In this document: positions 42,395-50,431 of the stretch, piece by piece
Numbering within the stretch: the stretch's first letter is position 1
Layout: every line of letters begins with the position of its first letter
Assembly (NCBI RefSeq): GCF_039539005.1
Contig: NZ_BAABCP010000002.1
Coordinates: 124,001 to 188,000 of the forward strand
Direction: 5' to 3'
Length of the DNA stretch: 64,000 nt
Source of the DNA: Microbacterium soli
GTDB lineage: Bacteria; Actinomycetota; Actinomycetes; Actinomycetales; Microbacteriaceae
The notes under the pieces: generated by a model
Told to the model about the DNA's origin: nothing
Seen by the model: only the letters and a program-made list of their open reading frames with translations
Database searches by the model: none
Translations under genes and position numbers: made by a program

Positions 42395-43291
42395 TCAGTC
42401 CACCGGGGTGAGTGCGGAGACGACCTGCACGATGCCCGCGCCGTACGCACGGTCGTATGCGCGCTGGGCGGTCCCGTCGTCGTAGACGACGTCGACGCGC
42501 ACCGTGCCGGTGATCCCATCGGGCGCCGCCGAGAGCATGCCGACGTGGTCGGCGGTGATCTCATCGGCGATCGTCATCAGCTCCTTCTCCGTGCGCTCTG
42601 CCGTGGCCACGCACAGCATGCCTCCCCACTGCTCGCGAAGCGCGGCCTCGGCACCCGCCGCATCCTCCGTGACCTTCACGTTCAGGATCAGCAGTTCCGG
42701 ATCGTTCATCCGGTCCGGGTCCTCCGTCGGGTTCGGGGACTGGTCGACCCAGACGGCGGAGTAGCCGGGCAGCCGCATCGCCGTGCCCACCGCGGCGTCC
42801 AGAGCCGTCGATGTCGTCCGCGCCGGGTCCGGCACGCTCCAGCCTCCCTCCGGTGCCTCGCATGGCGTGACGAGCCGTTCGAGGGCATCATCGACGCGAG
42901 CAGGCGTCGCGTCGTCGGGCGCCACGGCGGTGCGGACGGTGAAGCGATCCTGTTTCGGGTCGTACCAGCCGGTGACGACGAAGCTCCCCCACCGCACCCC
43001 GGCCGCGTCCTCGTGATCGCCGGAATGAGCGGACCAGTCCCAGCCGATCAGCGCCGGACCGCCGCACTGCGGCGGATACGACATCGCCATGGCCCCCAGG
43101 CACAGCTCGGGGCCGTCACCGTCGTCGAGGACCGTGACCGCATGGCCGGTGGTGACCGGCTCGCCTGGCCCGGCGCCGCCGACCGGCACCGGCCCGTCGG
43201 TCGGCGGGGTCGCGCAGGCGGTCAGGGCGGTCAGCAGCATCGTTCCGAGCACAAGGGCGGGGCCACTTCGTCGCCGACGAATTCCAGGCAT
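42395..43291 (-). CDS. Putative lipoprotein of unknown function
   Basis: A 298-residue exported protein. The N-terminus has an RRRR patch, a hydrophobic stretch and the lipobox LTAC with Cys26, so Lgt should lipidate it. A Gly/Pro-rich linker follows. The rest is a soluble domain I do not recognise, with scattered cysteines (CLG, QCGG, TPCEAPEGG, MLCVATAE) that could form disulfides outside the cell. The ATG has GGAGGAGCAC upstream. It sits alone between rarA and rpsD. The 164 bases to rpsD contain a GACCGCGGTC palindrome at its stop and a possible TATCAT -10. Confidence 0.85.
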   Translation of the reverse strand: MPGIRRRRSGPALVLGTMLLTALTACATPPTDGPVPVGGAGPGEPVTTGHAVTVLDDGDGPELCLGAMAMSYPPQCGGPALIGWDWSAHSGDHEDAAGVRWGSFVVTGWYDPKQDRFTVRTAVAPDDATPARVDDALERLVTPCEAPEGGWSVPDPARTTSTALDAAVGTAMRLPGYSAVWVDQSPNPTEDPDRMNDPELLILNVKVTEDAAGAEAALREQWGGMLCVATAERTEKELMTIADEITADHVGMLSAAPDGITGTVRVDVVYDDGTAQRAYDRAYGAGIVQVVSALTPVD

Positions 43292-43363
43292 CCGTGCTCC
43301 TCCTTCGCAGGCGCGACCCGCGCGCCCTCTCCACCAAGAGGTGTCCCGGGGGCGCGGATCGTC

Positions 43364-44695
43364 TCATCCTCCGCCGAGGATGCGTCTGATCCGCTCGAGC
43401 CTGGCCGACACGTCGCGCTCCGCGCCGAGCTGCTTCGGCTGGTAGTACTGCCTCCCGACCAGCTCGTCGGGAAGATACTGCTGCGCGAGGATGCCGGCGT
43501 CGCTGTCGTGCGGATACCGGTAGCCCTTGCCATGGCCGAGCCGCTTCGCACCCGCGTAATGCGCATCGCGCAGATGGACGGGCACCCGTCCGAACCCGCC
43601 CGCCCGCACATCGCCGATGGCGCGATCGATGGCGGTGTAGGCGGCGTTGGACTTTGCTGTGGTCGCGAGGTAGATCGTCGCCTCCGCGAGGGGGATGCGC
43701 CCCTCCGGCATGCCGATGAACGCCACCGCATCCGCGGCCGCAGTGGCGATGACGAGAGCCTGCGGATCGGCGAGCCCGATGTCCTCCGAGGCCGAGATGA
43801 CCAGGCGCCGCGCGATGAAGCGAGGATCCTCCCCCGCCTCTATCATCCGCGCCAGGTAGTGCACGGCCGCATCCGGATCCGATCCGCGGATCGACTTGAT
43901 GAACGCGCTGATGACGTCGTAGTGCTCATCACCCTGACGGTCGTAGCGGAGCAGGGCGCGGTCGACGGCCTGGGCGACGTCCTCGTCGGAGACGACCACG
44001 GGGGCATCGCCCTCGTCTCGCGACACCGCCACGGCCGCCGCCGCCTCCAGACCCGTCAGCGCGCGCCGCGCATCGCCCGATGCCAGGCGGATGAGCGCAC
44101 TGCGCGCGTCCGCCGCGACGGTCACGGCGCCCGCCAGGCCGCGCGCGTCGGTCACCGCACGATCGACGAGCACGCCGATGTCCTCGTCCGTGAGCGGCTG
44201 CAGCGTCAGCAGGAGCGAACGCGACAGCAGCGGCGAGATCACCGAGAACGACGGGTTCTCGGTCGTCGCGGCGATGAGGATCACCCATCCGTTCTCCACC
44301 CCCGGCAGCAGGGCGTCCTGCTGGGCCTTCGTGAATCGGTGGATCTCATCGAGGAAGAGGATCGTCGTCTGGCCGTACAGGTCTCGCTGCGTCACCGCCT
44401 CCTGCATGACCTCGCGCACGTCCTTGACGCCGGCGGTGATGGCGGACAGCTCGATGAAGCGGCGTCCGGATGAGCGGGCGATGGCCTGGGCCAGGGTCGT
44501 CTTCCCCGTACCCGGCGGGCCCCACAGGATGATCGAGACCGCGCCGGGCGAGCTCGCCTCGGGGTCCGCCAGCGCCACGATCGGCGATCCCGCTCGGAGC
44601 AGGTGCTTCTGCCCCGCGACCTCCTCGAGCGCCACGGGCCGCATGCGCACGGCCAGGGGGGTCTGCCCGGAGAGCAGAGAGGCGGGTGAGGTCAT
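43364..44695 (-). CDS. rarA: Replication-associated recombination protein A
   Basis: RarA (MgsA) is a AAA+ ATPase acting at stalled forks. The 443-residue protein has Walker A ILWGPPGTGKTTLAQ, Walker B LFLDEIHRF, sensor 1 AATTENPSF, and the C-terminal tetramerisation domain with SIRGSDPDAAVHYLARMIEAGEDPRF. A TAGCCT box ends 6 bases before the ATG and no ribosome binding site is evident, so the mRNA may be leaderless. It is divergent from the plus-strand island. Confidence 0.96.
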   Translation of the reverse strand: MTSPASLLSGQTPLAVRMRPVALEEVAGQKHLLRAGSPIVALADPEASSPGAVSIILWGPPGTGKTTLAQAIARSSGRRFIELSAITAGVKDVREVMQEAVTQRDLYGQTTILFLDEIHRFTKAQQDALLPGVENGWVILIAATTENPSFSVISPLLSRSLLLTLQPLTDEDIGVLVDRAVTDARGLAGAVTVAADARSALIRLASGDARRALTGLEAAAAVAVSRDEGDAPVVVSDEDVAQAVDRALLRYDRQGDEHYDVISAFIKSIRGSDPDAAVHYLARMIEAGEDPRFIARRLVISASEDIGLADPQALVIATAAADAVAFIGMPEGRIPLAEATIYLATTAKSNAAYTAIDRAIGDVRAGGFGRVPVHLRDAHYAGAKRLGHGKGYRYPHDSDAGILAQQYLPDELVGRQYYQPKQLGAERDVSARLERIRRILGGG

Positions 44696-44801
44696 GGTCC
44701 CAGGCTAGTCGCGACCGCGGACACCGCCGCACCGCGTCCATCCCCTTCGCCGGTAGGCTCGCACCGACGGCATTGCCGACTGGGTCTACGGGAGGAACGA
44801 G

Positions 44802-45092
44802 ATGGCAGTTCGCGGGTCTCGCGATGCACAGCGCAGCAGGAAGGAAGCGGAGCGAGCACGACTGTACGTCGCCAGACGGCAGTGGCATGAGCGCCGGATG
44901 CGTCGGCGGGCCAGGGACACGGTCATCGTCTCCGTGGCAGGCGGTCTGATCGTGATCGCCGCGATCGTCAGCCAGACCCTGCACGCGCAGGCGACGGCGC
45001 CCGACCCGACGCCCTCCGCGCACTCCTCCGCGCCGACGGCGGCGCCGCCGACCACAGGGATGCCCGCATCCTCACAGACTCCCGGCGAGTGA
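44802..45092 (+). CDS. Small single-pass membrane protein
   Basis: A 96-residue protein with a very basic, Arg-rich N-terminus (about 1-38), one membrane helix (TVIVSVAGGLIVIAAIVSQTL) and a Pro/Thr/Ala-rich outer tail. The ATG has GGGAGGA at good spacing. It precedes the DUF349 gene, as in other Microbacteriaceae that I recall. A TAGGCT box at 44754-44759 may be its -10. Function unknown. Confidence 0.8.
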   Translation: MAVRGSRDAQRSRKEAERARLYVARRQWHERRMRRRARDTVIVSVAGGLIVIAAIVSQTLHAQATAPDPTPSAHSSAPTAAPPTTGMPASSQTPGE

Positions 45093-45100
45093 ACTAGGCT
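45071..45100 (+). promoter_or_regulatory. Possible promoter of the DUF349 gene
   Basis: CTCACA (45071-45076) and TAGGCT (45095-45100) are 18 bases apart; each shares four bases with the consensus. It overlaps the end of the upstream small gene. Confidence 0.4.
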
Positions 45101-45149
45101 GAGCGGAGCCCTTTTCCACTCCCGCGGGCGCACCGCGCAAGGAGACACC

Positions 45150-46496
45150 GTGTCTGACGACAACACACCCAAGCCCACGCCTCCCGTTCCGTCCCCGCCC
45201 CGCCGGCCGATGCCGCGGGTGAGTGCGGTTCCCGCCGTCGCCCCGGTGGTTCCCACTCCTCTCGTGTCGGACGCGTCCGAATGGGGTCGCGTCACCGAGG
45301 ACGGCACCGTCGAAGTTCGCGAAGGGGATGCCTGGCGCCCCGTCGGGCAGTATCCGGACGGGACCCACGAGGAGGCGCTGGCGTACTACGCCCGCAAGTT
45401 CGACGAGCTGGCCGTCAAGCTGGGCACGCTCGAGACGCGCGCGCAGAGTGGCGGCAGCGCCGCGTCCGATCTCACCAAGCAGGCCAGGAGTCTGCTGACC
45501 GAGGTGACCGATGCCGCCGCAGTGGGCGATCTCGCAGGACTCCGCGACCGCCTCGGTGTGCTCATCGATTCGCTCGCCGAGGCGACCGCTCAGGAGGCGG
45601 CGGCCGCCAAGGAGGCGCTCGATGCCGCGATCGCCGAGCGCACCACCATAGCCGAGCGCGCCGAGGCCATCGCCGCACGCGACCTCACGAAGGTGCAGTG
45701 GAAGCAGGTCACTGCCGAGATGACCGAGCTGTTCGACGCCTGGCAGGAGCACCAGCGCACTGGTCCCCGGCTTCCCAAGGGCATCGCCCAGCAGCTGTGG
45801 AAGAGGTTCCGTGAGGCCCGTTCGACCGTCGACAGAGCCCGCCGCGCGTTCTTCTCCGAGCTCGACGAGGTGCATCGCGCGGCTCGCGACGCGAAGTCCC
45901 GGCTCGTCGAGCGCGCCGAGGCACTGGCGCCGCGTGGCGTCGACGGGATCCCGGCGTACCGGGGTCTGCTGGACGAGTGGAAGGCGGCAGGACGCGCCGG
46001 CCGCAAGGCCGACGACGCGCTGTGGGCGAGGTTCAAGGCCGCCGGCGACGCGCTGTACGCCGCCCGTGCCGAGCAGGCCGCGGCGGACGAGGCGGATTCG
46101 GCGCCGAGGATCGCCGCGCGCGAGGCGCTTCTGGAGGAAGCCAAGGCCGTCGCGGATGAACCCGACCTCAAGCGCGCTCGCTCTCTGCTCACGCGCATCC
46201 AGCGGCAGTGGGACGAAGTCGGCCGCATCTTCCCCCGGGATCGCGAACGCGCTCTGGACGACCGGATGCGCACGATCGAGCAGGCGTTGAAGACCCGTGA
46301 GGACGTCGACTGGAAGCAGAACAACCCCGAGACCAAGGCCCGTGTCGGCGACATGAGCTCGCAGCTCCTCGACGCGATCGCCAAGCTCGAGGCCGAACTG
46401 GCCGCCGCCGAGGCGTCCGGTGATGCGAAGGCCGTCAAGGAGGCCACGGAGGCTCTCGCCGCACGCCGTTCCTGGCTGAACGCGCTGCGAGGCTGA
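45150..46496 (+). CDS. DUF349 repeat protein
   Basis: A 448-residue, mostly helical and highly charged protein. The first 45 residues are proline-rich and probably disordered, followed by a small beta region (WGRVTEDGTVEVREGDAWRPVGQYPDGT). Three DUF349-like helical repeats follow from about 175 to 420, each with the W-x-F-R/K pattern (QLWKRFREARS, ALWARFKAAGD, VDWKQNNPE). No enzyme motif or signal peptide is seen. The GTG has AAGGAGACACC before it. A nucleic-acid-related role has been suggested for this family, but I cannot assign one. Confidence 0.88.
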   Translation: MSDDNTPKPTPPVPSPPRRPMPRVSAVPAVAPVVPTPLVSDASEWGRVTEDGTVEVREGDAWRPVGQYPDGTHEEALAYYARKFDELAVKLGTLETRAQSGGSAASDLTKQARSLLTEVTDAAAVGDLAGLRDRLGVLIDSLAEATAQEAAAAKEALDAAIAERTTIAERAEAIAARDLTKVQWKQVTAEMTELFDAWQEHQRTGPRLPKGIAQQLWKRFREARSTVDRARRAFFSELDEVHRAARDAKSRLVERAEALAPRGVDGIPAYRGLLDEWKAAGRAGRKADDALWARFKAAGDALYAARAEQAAADEADSAPRIAAREALLEEAKAVADEPDLKRARSLLTRIQRQWDEVGRIFPRDRERALDDRMRTIEQALKTREDVDWKQNNPETKARVGDMSSQLLDAIAKLEAELAAAEASGDAKAVKEATEALAARRSWLNALRG

Positions 46497-46510
46497 TCCG
46501 TCCGTTATCC

Positions 46511-46559
46511 ACAGTATGAGCCGTGCCGTCCCGTTCCCGGGCCGCACGGCTCATACTGT
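46511..46559. repeat. Perfect 16-bp inverted repeat between the DUF349 and AbiEi-like genes
   Basis: The arms 46511-46526 and 46544-46559 are exact reverse complements, with a 17-base loop. It starts 15 bases after the DUF349 stop and ends 5 bases before the next ATG. It could be the DUF349 terminator. The right arm also contains CATACT, a possible -10 box that would place the transcript start at the ATG of the next gene, so an operator role is possible. Confidence 0.8.
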
Positions 46560-46564
46560 TGTGC

Positions 46565-47146
46565 ATGCATCCCGCCCTCCTGTACCTGCCCGGCGGCCGC
46601 CTCTCGCTCGCCGAGCTGGGCTCCGCGCGCCTGGACGGCCACGTCGTGGAGATCGGCGAGGGATTCATGCCGGCGGACACCGTGGAGGAGGCGGATGCCA
46701 GGGCGGCCGGCGTCGCCGTCCTCATCCCCGCGCACATGGCGGCATGCGGTGCCACGGCCGCGTGGATCCATGGGGCCGGAGACGGGCCACCCGCCCTGCA
46801 CCACGTTCGGCGGATGGCACCGACCCGTGGACGGGTCACGCACTCCCCGCGCATGGTGTATCACGAGAGGCGCATCGATCCCGACGAGGTGCAGCGCATC
46901 GCCGGGGTCGCCGTGACCACGCCGCTGGCCACGGCCGCCGAGCTCGTCTACTCGGCGGCTCTGAGGGGCACTGGCCAGTCGTGGCTGCACGCGCTGATAC
47001 GGGTGAGGCCCGGGCTCATGGACGAGCTGTGCGAGCGTCTGGAGCGCACACCACGACGTCCGGGACGCCGGCGTGCGCTGGGCATCCTCACAGCGCTCGC
47101 GGCGCAGACCGGCGCCCACGACGGTCAGGAGGAGGTCACCCGGTAG
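46565..47146 (+). CDS. AbiEi-like / DUF559-superfamily N-terminal protein
   Basis: A 193-residue protein. Segments AAWIHGAG (about 66-73) and VAVTTPLATAAELVYSA resemble the CGPSAAWLHG and VTTPLRTAADL motifs of AbiEi-antitoxin-like and related actinobacterial proteins. The N-terminal LSLAELGSARLDGHVVEIGEGFMPAD is probably a winged-helix-like part. The nuclease (Vsr/DUF559) domain of larger relatives is missing and no AbiEii toxin is beside it, so it is not a recognisable toxin-antitoxin pair. There is no ribosome binding site before the ATG. The last 22 bases overlap the end of relA on the other strand. Confidence 0.7.
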   Translation: MHPALLYLPGGRLSLAELGSARLDGHVVEIGEGFMPADTVEEADARAAGVAVLIPAHMAACGATAAWIHGAGDGPPALHHVRRMAPTRGRVTHSPRMVYHERRIDPDEVQRIAGVAVTTPLATAAELVYSAALRGTGQSWLHALIRVRPGLMDELCERLERTPRRPGRRRALGILTALAAQTGAHDGQEEVTR

Positions 47147-49377
47147 ACATCGTAGACGGCGTCGATCCGACGAACCGCGTTGAGGATCCGGTCCAGATGC
47201 ACGGAGTCGCCCATCTCGAAGACGAACCGGCTCAGCGCCAGCCGCTCGTCCGTCGTGGTGACGGTCGCCGACAGGATGTTCACGTGATGCTCGCTGAGCA
47301 CCCGCGTGACATCGGACAGCAGGCCGGAGCGGTCCAGCGCCTCGACCTGGATCTGCACGCGGAACACGCTCTTGGTGGTCGGCGCCCACTCGACCTCGAC
47401 AAAGCGCTCGGAGTCGCCGCCGAGGGCCTTGACGTTGACGCAGTCCGCGCGATGCACGGAGACACCGCTCCCCCGTGTCACGAAGCCGACGATGTCGTCG
47501 CCCGGCACAGGGGTGCAGCAGCGGGCGAGCTTGACGAGGATGTCGGCGGCACCGCGCACGAGGATGCCCGAGTCCGATGCCCGAGCCTCCCGGGTCGACG
47601 CGTGCGCGGGAAGGCGGATCGCCCCCGTGCTGGTGTCCGGTTCGGCTGCGACGAGCGCGGTGACCTTCTCGATGACGGACTGCGTGGAGACGTGCCCCTC
47701 GCCCACCGCCGCGTACAGCGCCGACACGTCCTCATAGCGCAGCTGTCGTGCGACCTCTGCGACCGAGCCCTGGCTCATGAGCCTCTGCAGCGGCAGGTTC
47801 TGCTTCCGCATGGCGCGGGCGATGGACTCCTTGCCCTGTTCGATGGCCTCCTCGCGCCGCTCCTTCGTGAACCAGCCGCGGATCTTGTTGCGCGCCCGTG
47901 TGCTCTTCACGAAGCTCAGCCAGTCCTGGCTGGGTCCGGCGTCGGGGTTCTTCGACGTGAACACCTCGACCACGTCGCCGCTGCGCAGCTCCGACTCCAG
48001 GGGCACGAGTCGACCGTTGACCTTCGCCCCCATGGTGCGATGCCCGATCTCGGTGTGCACGGCGTAGGCGAAGTCGACCGGCGTCGCCCCGGAGGGCAAC
48101 CCGATCACGCGTCCCTTCGGGGTGAAGACGTAGACCTCCTTGGCGCCGATCTCGAAACGCAGCGAGTCGAGGAACTCGCTGGGATCGGCGGTCTCGGCCT
48201 GCCAGTCGGAGATGTGCGCGAGCCAGGCCATGTCGGCATCCGTCTTGCGGGTGTCGACCTTGCCGCCGTTCATCCGCTCCTTGTACATCCAGTGCGCGGC
48301 GACGCCGAACTCCGCCTGCTGGTGCATCTCGTGCGTGCGGATCTGGATCTCCACCGTTCGGCCGGACGGCCCGATCACCGTCGTGTGCAGCGACTGGTAG
48401 AGGTTGAACTTGGGCGTGGCGATGTAGTCCTTGAATCGTCCGGGGAGTGGCGTCCAGCGGGCGTGGATGGCACCGAGGACCGCGTAGCAGTCGCGCACGG
48501 AGTTCACCAGCACGCGGATGCCGATGAGGTCGTAGATGTCGTCGAACTCGCGGCCCCGCACGACCATCTTCTGGTACACGGAGTAGAGCTGCTTGGGACG
48601 GCCGAACACCTTGCCGCGGATGCGGAGCTCGTGCAGGTCCAGATCGATGGCCTCGATCACCTGCTGCAGGTACTTCTCCCGCTGCGGGGTGCGCTGGGCG
48701 ATGAGGCTGCTGATCTCGGCATAGATCTTCGGGTGCAGCACGGCGAAGGACAGATCCTCGAGCTCGGACTTGATGGTCTGGATGCCGAGTCGGTTCGCCA
48801 GCGGCGCGTAGATCTCCAACGTCTCCTTGGCCTTGCGCGCGGCCTTCTCCGGCGGGACGAATCCCCAGGTGCGGGCGTTGTGCAGCCGGTCGGCGAGCTT
48901 GATCAGCAGCACCCGGATGTCCTTGGACATCGCGACGATCATCTTGCGGACGGTCTCGGCCTGGGCGCTCTCGCCGTACTTGACCTTGTCGAGCTTGGTG
49001 ACGCCGTCGACGAGCATCGCGACCTCATCGCCGAACTCCTCGGTCAGTTCCGTCAGCGCATACCCGGTGTCCTCCACTGTGTCGTGCAGGAGCGCCGCCG
49101 CGACGGCCCGCGGGCCGAGCCCGAGGTCTGCGAGGATCTGGGCGACCGCCAGCGGGTGCGTGATGTACGGCTCGCCGCTCTGCCGGAATTGCCCCTCGTG
49201 CTTCTCCCGCGCGATGCGGTAGGCATGCTCGATCACGGGGAGATCGCCGCGGGGGTGATTCGCCCTGACGGTGCGGATCAGGTTGTCGAGGTCGTTGACA
49301 CGCGGTGCGCGCGAGAAGATGCGCGGCACCAGCCTGCGCAGGCTAGAACCCTGCGATGCGACCTGCGAATCCGCCAT
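47125..49377 (-). CDS. relA: Bifunctional (p)ppGpp synthetase/hydrolase Rel
   Basis: Rel makes and destroys the stringent-response alarmone. The 750-residue protein is the full long form: HD hydrolase (His98-Asp99 in ALLHDTVEDT), synthetase (RFKDYIATPKFNLYQSLHT), TGS (VYVFTPKGRVIGLPSGATPVDFAYAVHTEIG), a zinc-finger-like CC motif (RCCTPVPGDD) and a C-terminal ACT domain. With an intact HD site and no SpoT-like second gene here, it is probably bifunctional, as in other Actinobacteria. The ATG lies 64 bases after secF and near a TAGGAT box. The yajC-secD-secF-relA order is conserved. Confidence 0.97.
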   Translation of the reverse strand: MADSQVASQGSSLRRLVPRIFSRAPRVNDLDNLIRTVRANHPRGDLPVIEHAYRIAREKHEGQFRQSGEPYITHPLAVAQILADLGLGPRAVAAALLHDTVEDTGYALTELTEEFGDEVAMLVDGVTKLDKVKYGESAQAETVRKMIVAMSKDIRVLLIKLADRLHNARTWGFVPPEKAARKAKETLEIYAPLANRLGIQTIKSELEDLSFAVLHPKIYAEISSLIAQRTPQREKYLQQVIEAIDLDLHELRIRGKVFGRPKQLYSVYQKMVVRGREFDDIYDLIGIRVLVNSVRDCYAVLGAIHARWTPLPGRFKDYIATPKFNLYQSLHTTVIGPSGRTVEIQIRTHEMHQQAEFGVAAHWMYKERMNGGKVDTRKTDADMAWLAHISDWQAETADPSEFLDSLRFEIGAKEVYVFTPKGRVIGLPSGATPVDFAYAVHTEIGHRTMGAKVNGRLVPLESELRSGDVVEVFTSKNPDAGPSQDWLSFVKSTRARNKIRGWFTKERREEAIEQGKESIARAMRKQNLPLQRLMSQGSVAEVARQLRYEDVSALYAAVGEGHVSTQSVIEKVTALVAAEPDTSTGAIRLPAHASTREARASDSGILVRGAADILVKLARCCTPVPGDDIVGFVTRGSGVSVHRADCVNVKALGGDSERFVEVEWAPTTKSVFRVQIQVEALDRSGLLSDVTRVLSEHHVNILSATVTTTDERLALSRFVFEMGDSVHLDRILNAVRRIDAVYDVYRVTSS

Positions 49378-49403
49378 TGTGCTCCCGTCCCCGCGATCAC
49401 CCC

Positions 49404-49409
49404 ATCCTA
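49404..49409 (-). promoter_or_regulatory. Possible -10 box of relA
   Basis: TAGGAT on the minus strand, 27 bases before the relA ATG. The same gap holds a 7-bp inverted repeat (GCTCCCG 49381-49387 and CGGGAGC 49412-49418). No good -35 is seen. Confidence 0.35.
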
Positions 49410-49441
49410 CGCGGGAGCGGACCCGACTTCCGGTTCCGGGA

Positions 49442-50431
49442 TCACGCCGAGACGGCGGCGCGCTCGCGCGCCTTGAGCACCTTCTTGTCGTGCGCGATGA
49501 TCTCCTCTTCCCCCTGCCGGAATGCCGCGTACAGCGGCGCGGAGACGAAGAGCGTGGAGTACGTCGCGACGAGGATGCCGACGAAGATCGACAGCGAGAT
49601 CGAGGACAGCGTCTCCGCGCCGAACCACAGCGCGCCGATGAACAGGATCGCGCCGACCGGCAGCGCCGCCACGATGGATGTGTTGATGGAGCGCACCAGA
49701 GTCTGGTTGACCGCGAGGTTCACCGACTCCCCGAAGGTCCGACTGGTCTGATCGGCGTCCTCCGTGGTGTTCTCGCGCACTTTGTCGAACACGACGGTCG
49801 TGTCGTAGAGCGAATACGCGAGGATGGTCAGGAACCCGATCACCGCCGCCGGAGAGATCTCGAAGCCGGCCAGCGCATAGATGCCCACGGTGATGATCAG
49901 CACGTCCAGCAGACCGATGATCGATGCCGCCGACATCTTCCAGGTGCGGAAGTAGATGCCGAGGATGAGGAAGGTCAGCGCGAGGAAGATCGCCAGGCCC
50001 CACAGCGACTGGCGCGTGACGTTCTCTCCCCAGGCCGGACCGATGAACGAGTCGGCCACCTCATCCACCGGCACCTGGTAGGCCTTCGCCAGCTCGGCCT
50101 TGACCTCCTGGGTCTGGTTCGGCGACATCTGGTCGGTCTGAACGCGGATGTCCTTGTCGTTGACGACCACGACACGGGTCGCAGCCTCGGGAACCACAGC
50201 ACGGACGGCATCCGTGGCGGTGTTCTGGTCCGTCGAGGCCGGCGAGACGACCATGAACTGGGAGCCGCCGGTGAACTCGATGGAGAACTGGATGGGGCGC
50301 ACCAGCGGCACCAGTACCGATCCCACCACCAGAAGGACCGCGATGATGAACCACAGCCGGCGCTTGCCGACGAACGGGAAGGACGTCTTCCCGGAGTAGA
50401 GGTTGTTGCCGAATTCGTTCATGGAAACCAT
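49442..50431 (-). CDS. secF: Protein translocase subunit SecF
   Basis: SecF works with SecD to pull exported proteins across the membrane using the proton gradient. The 329-residue protein has six membrane helices and the family motif SIEFTGGSQF after the first. The SecD/SecF core GFEISPAAVIGFLTILAYSLYDTTVVFDKVREN is intact. The ATG shares one base with the secD stop (TGATG). Confidence 0.97.
   Translation of the reverse strand: MVSMNEFGNNLYSGKTSFPFVGKRRLWFIIAVLLVVGSVLVPLVRPIQFSIEFTGGSQFMVVSPASTDQNTATDAVRAVVPEAATRVVVVNDKDIRVQTDQMSPNQTQEVKAELAKAYQVPVDEVADSFIGPAWGENVTRQSLWGLAIFLALTFLILGIYFRTWKMSAASIIGLLDVLIITVGIYALAGFEISPAAVIGFLTILAYSLYDTTVVFDKVRENTTEDADQTSRTFGESVNLAVNQTLVRSINTSIVAALPVGAILFIGALWFGAETLSSISLSIFVGILVATYSTLFVSAPLYAAFRQGEEEIIAHDKKVLKARERAAVSA

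Noticed and set aside
46565..47146. AbiE-type toxin-antitoxin module
   Set aside because: Only an antitoxin-like N-terminal domain is present. There is no AbiEii nucleotidyltransferase next to it; the neighbours are DUF349 and relA.
46516..49476. A 986-codon plus-strand open frame across relA
   Set aside because: It is the antisense shadow of relA, Val/Asp/Leu-rich, without a ribosome binding site or motifs.
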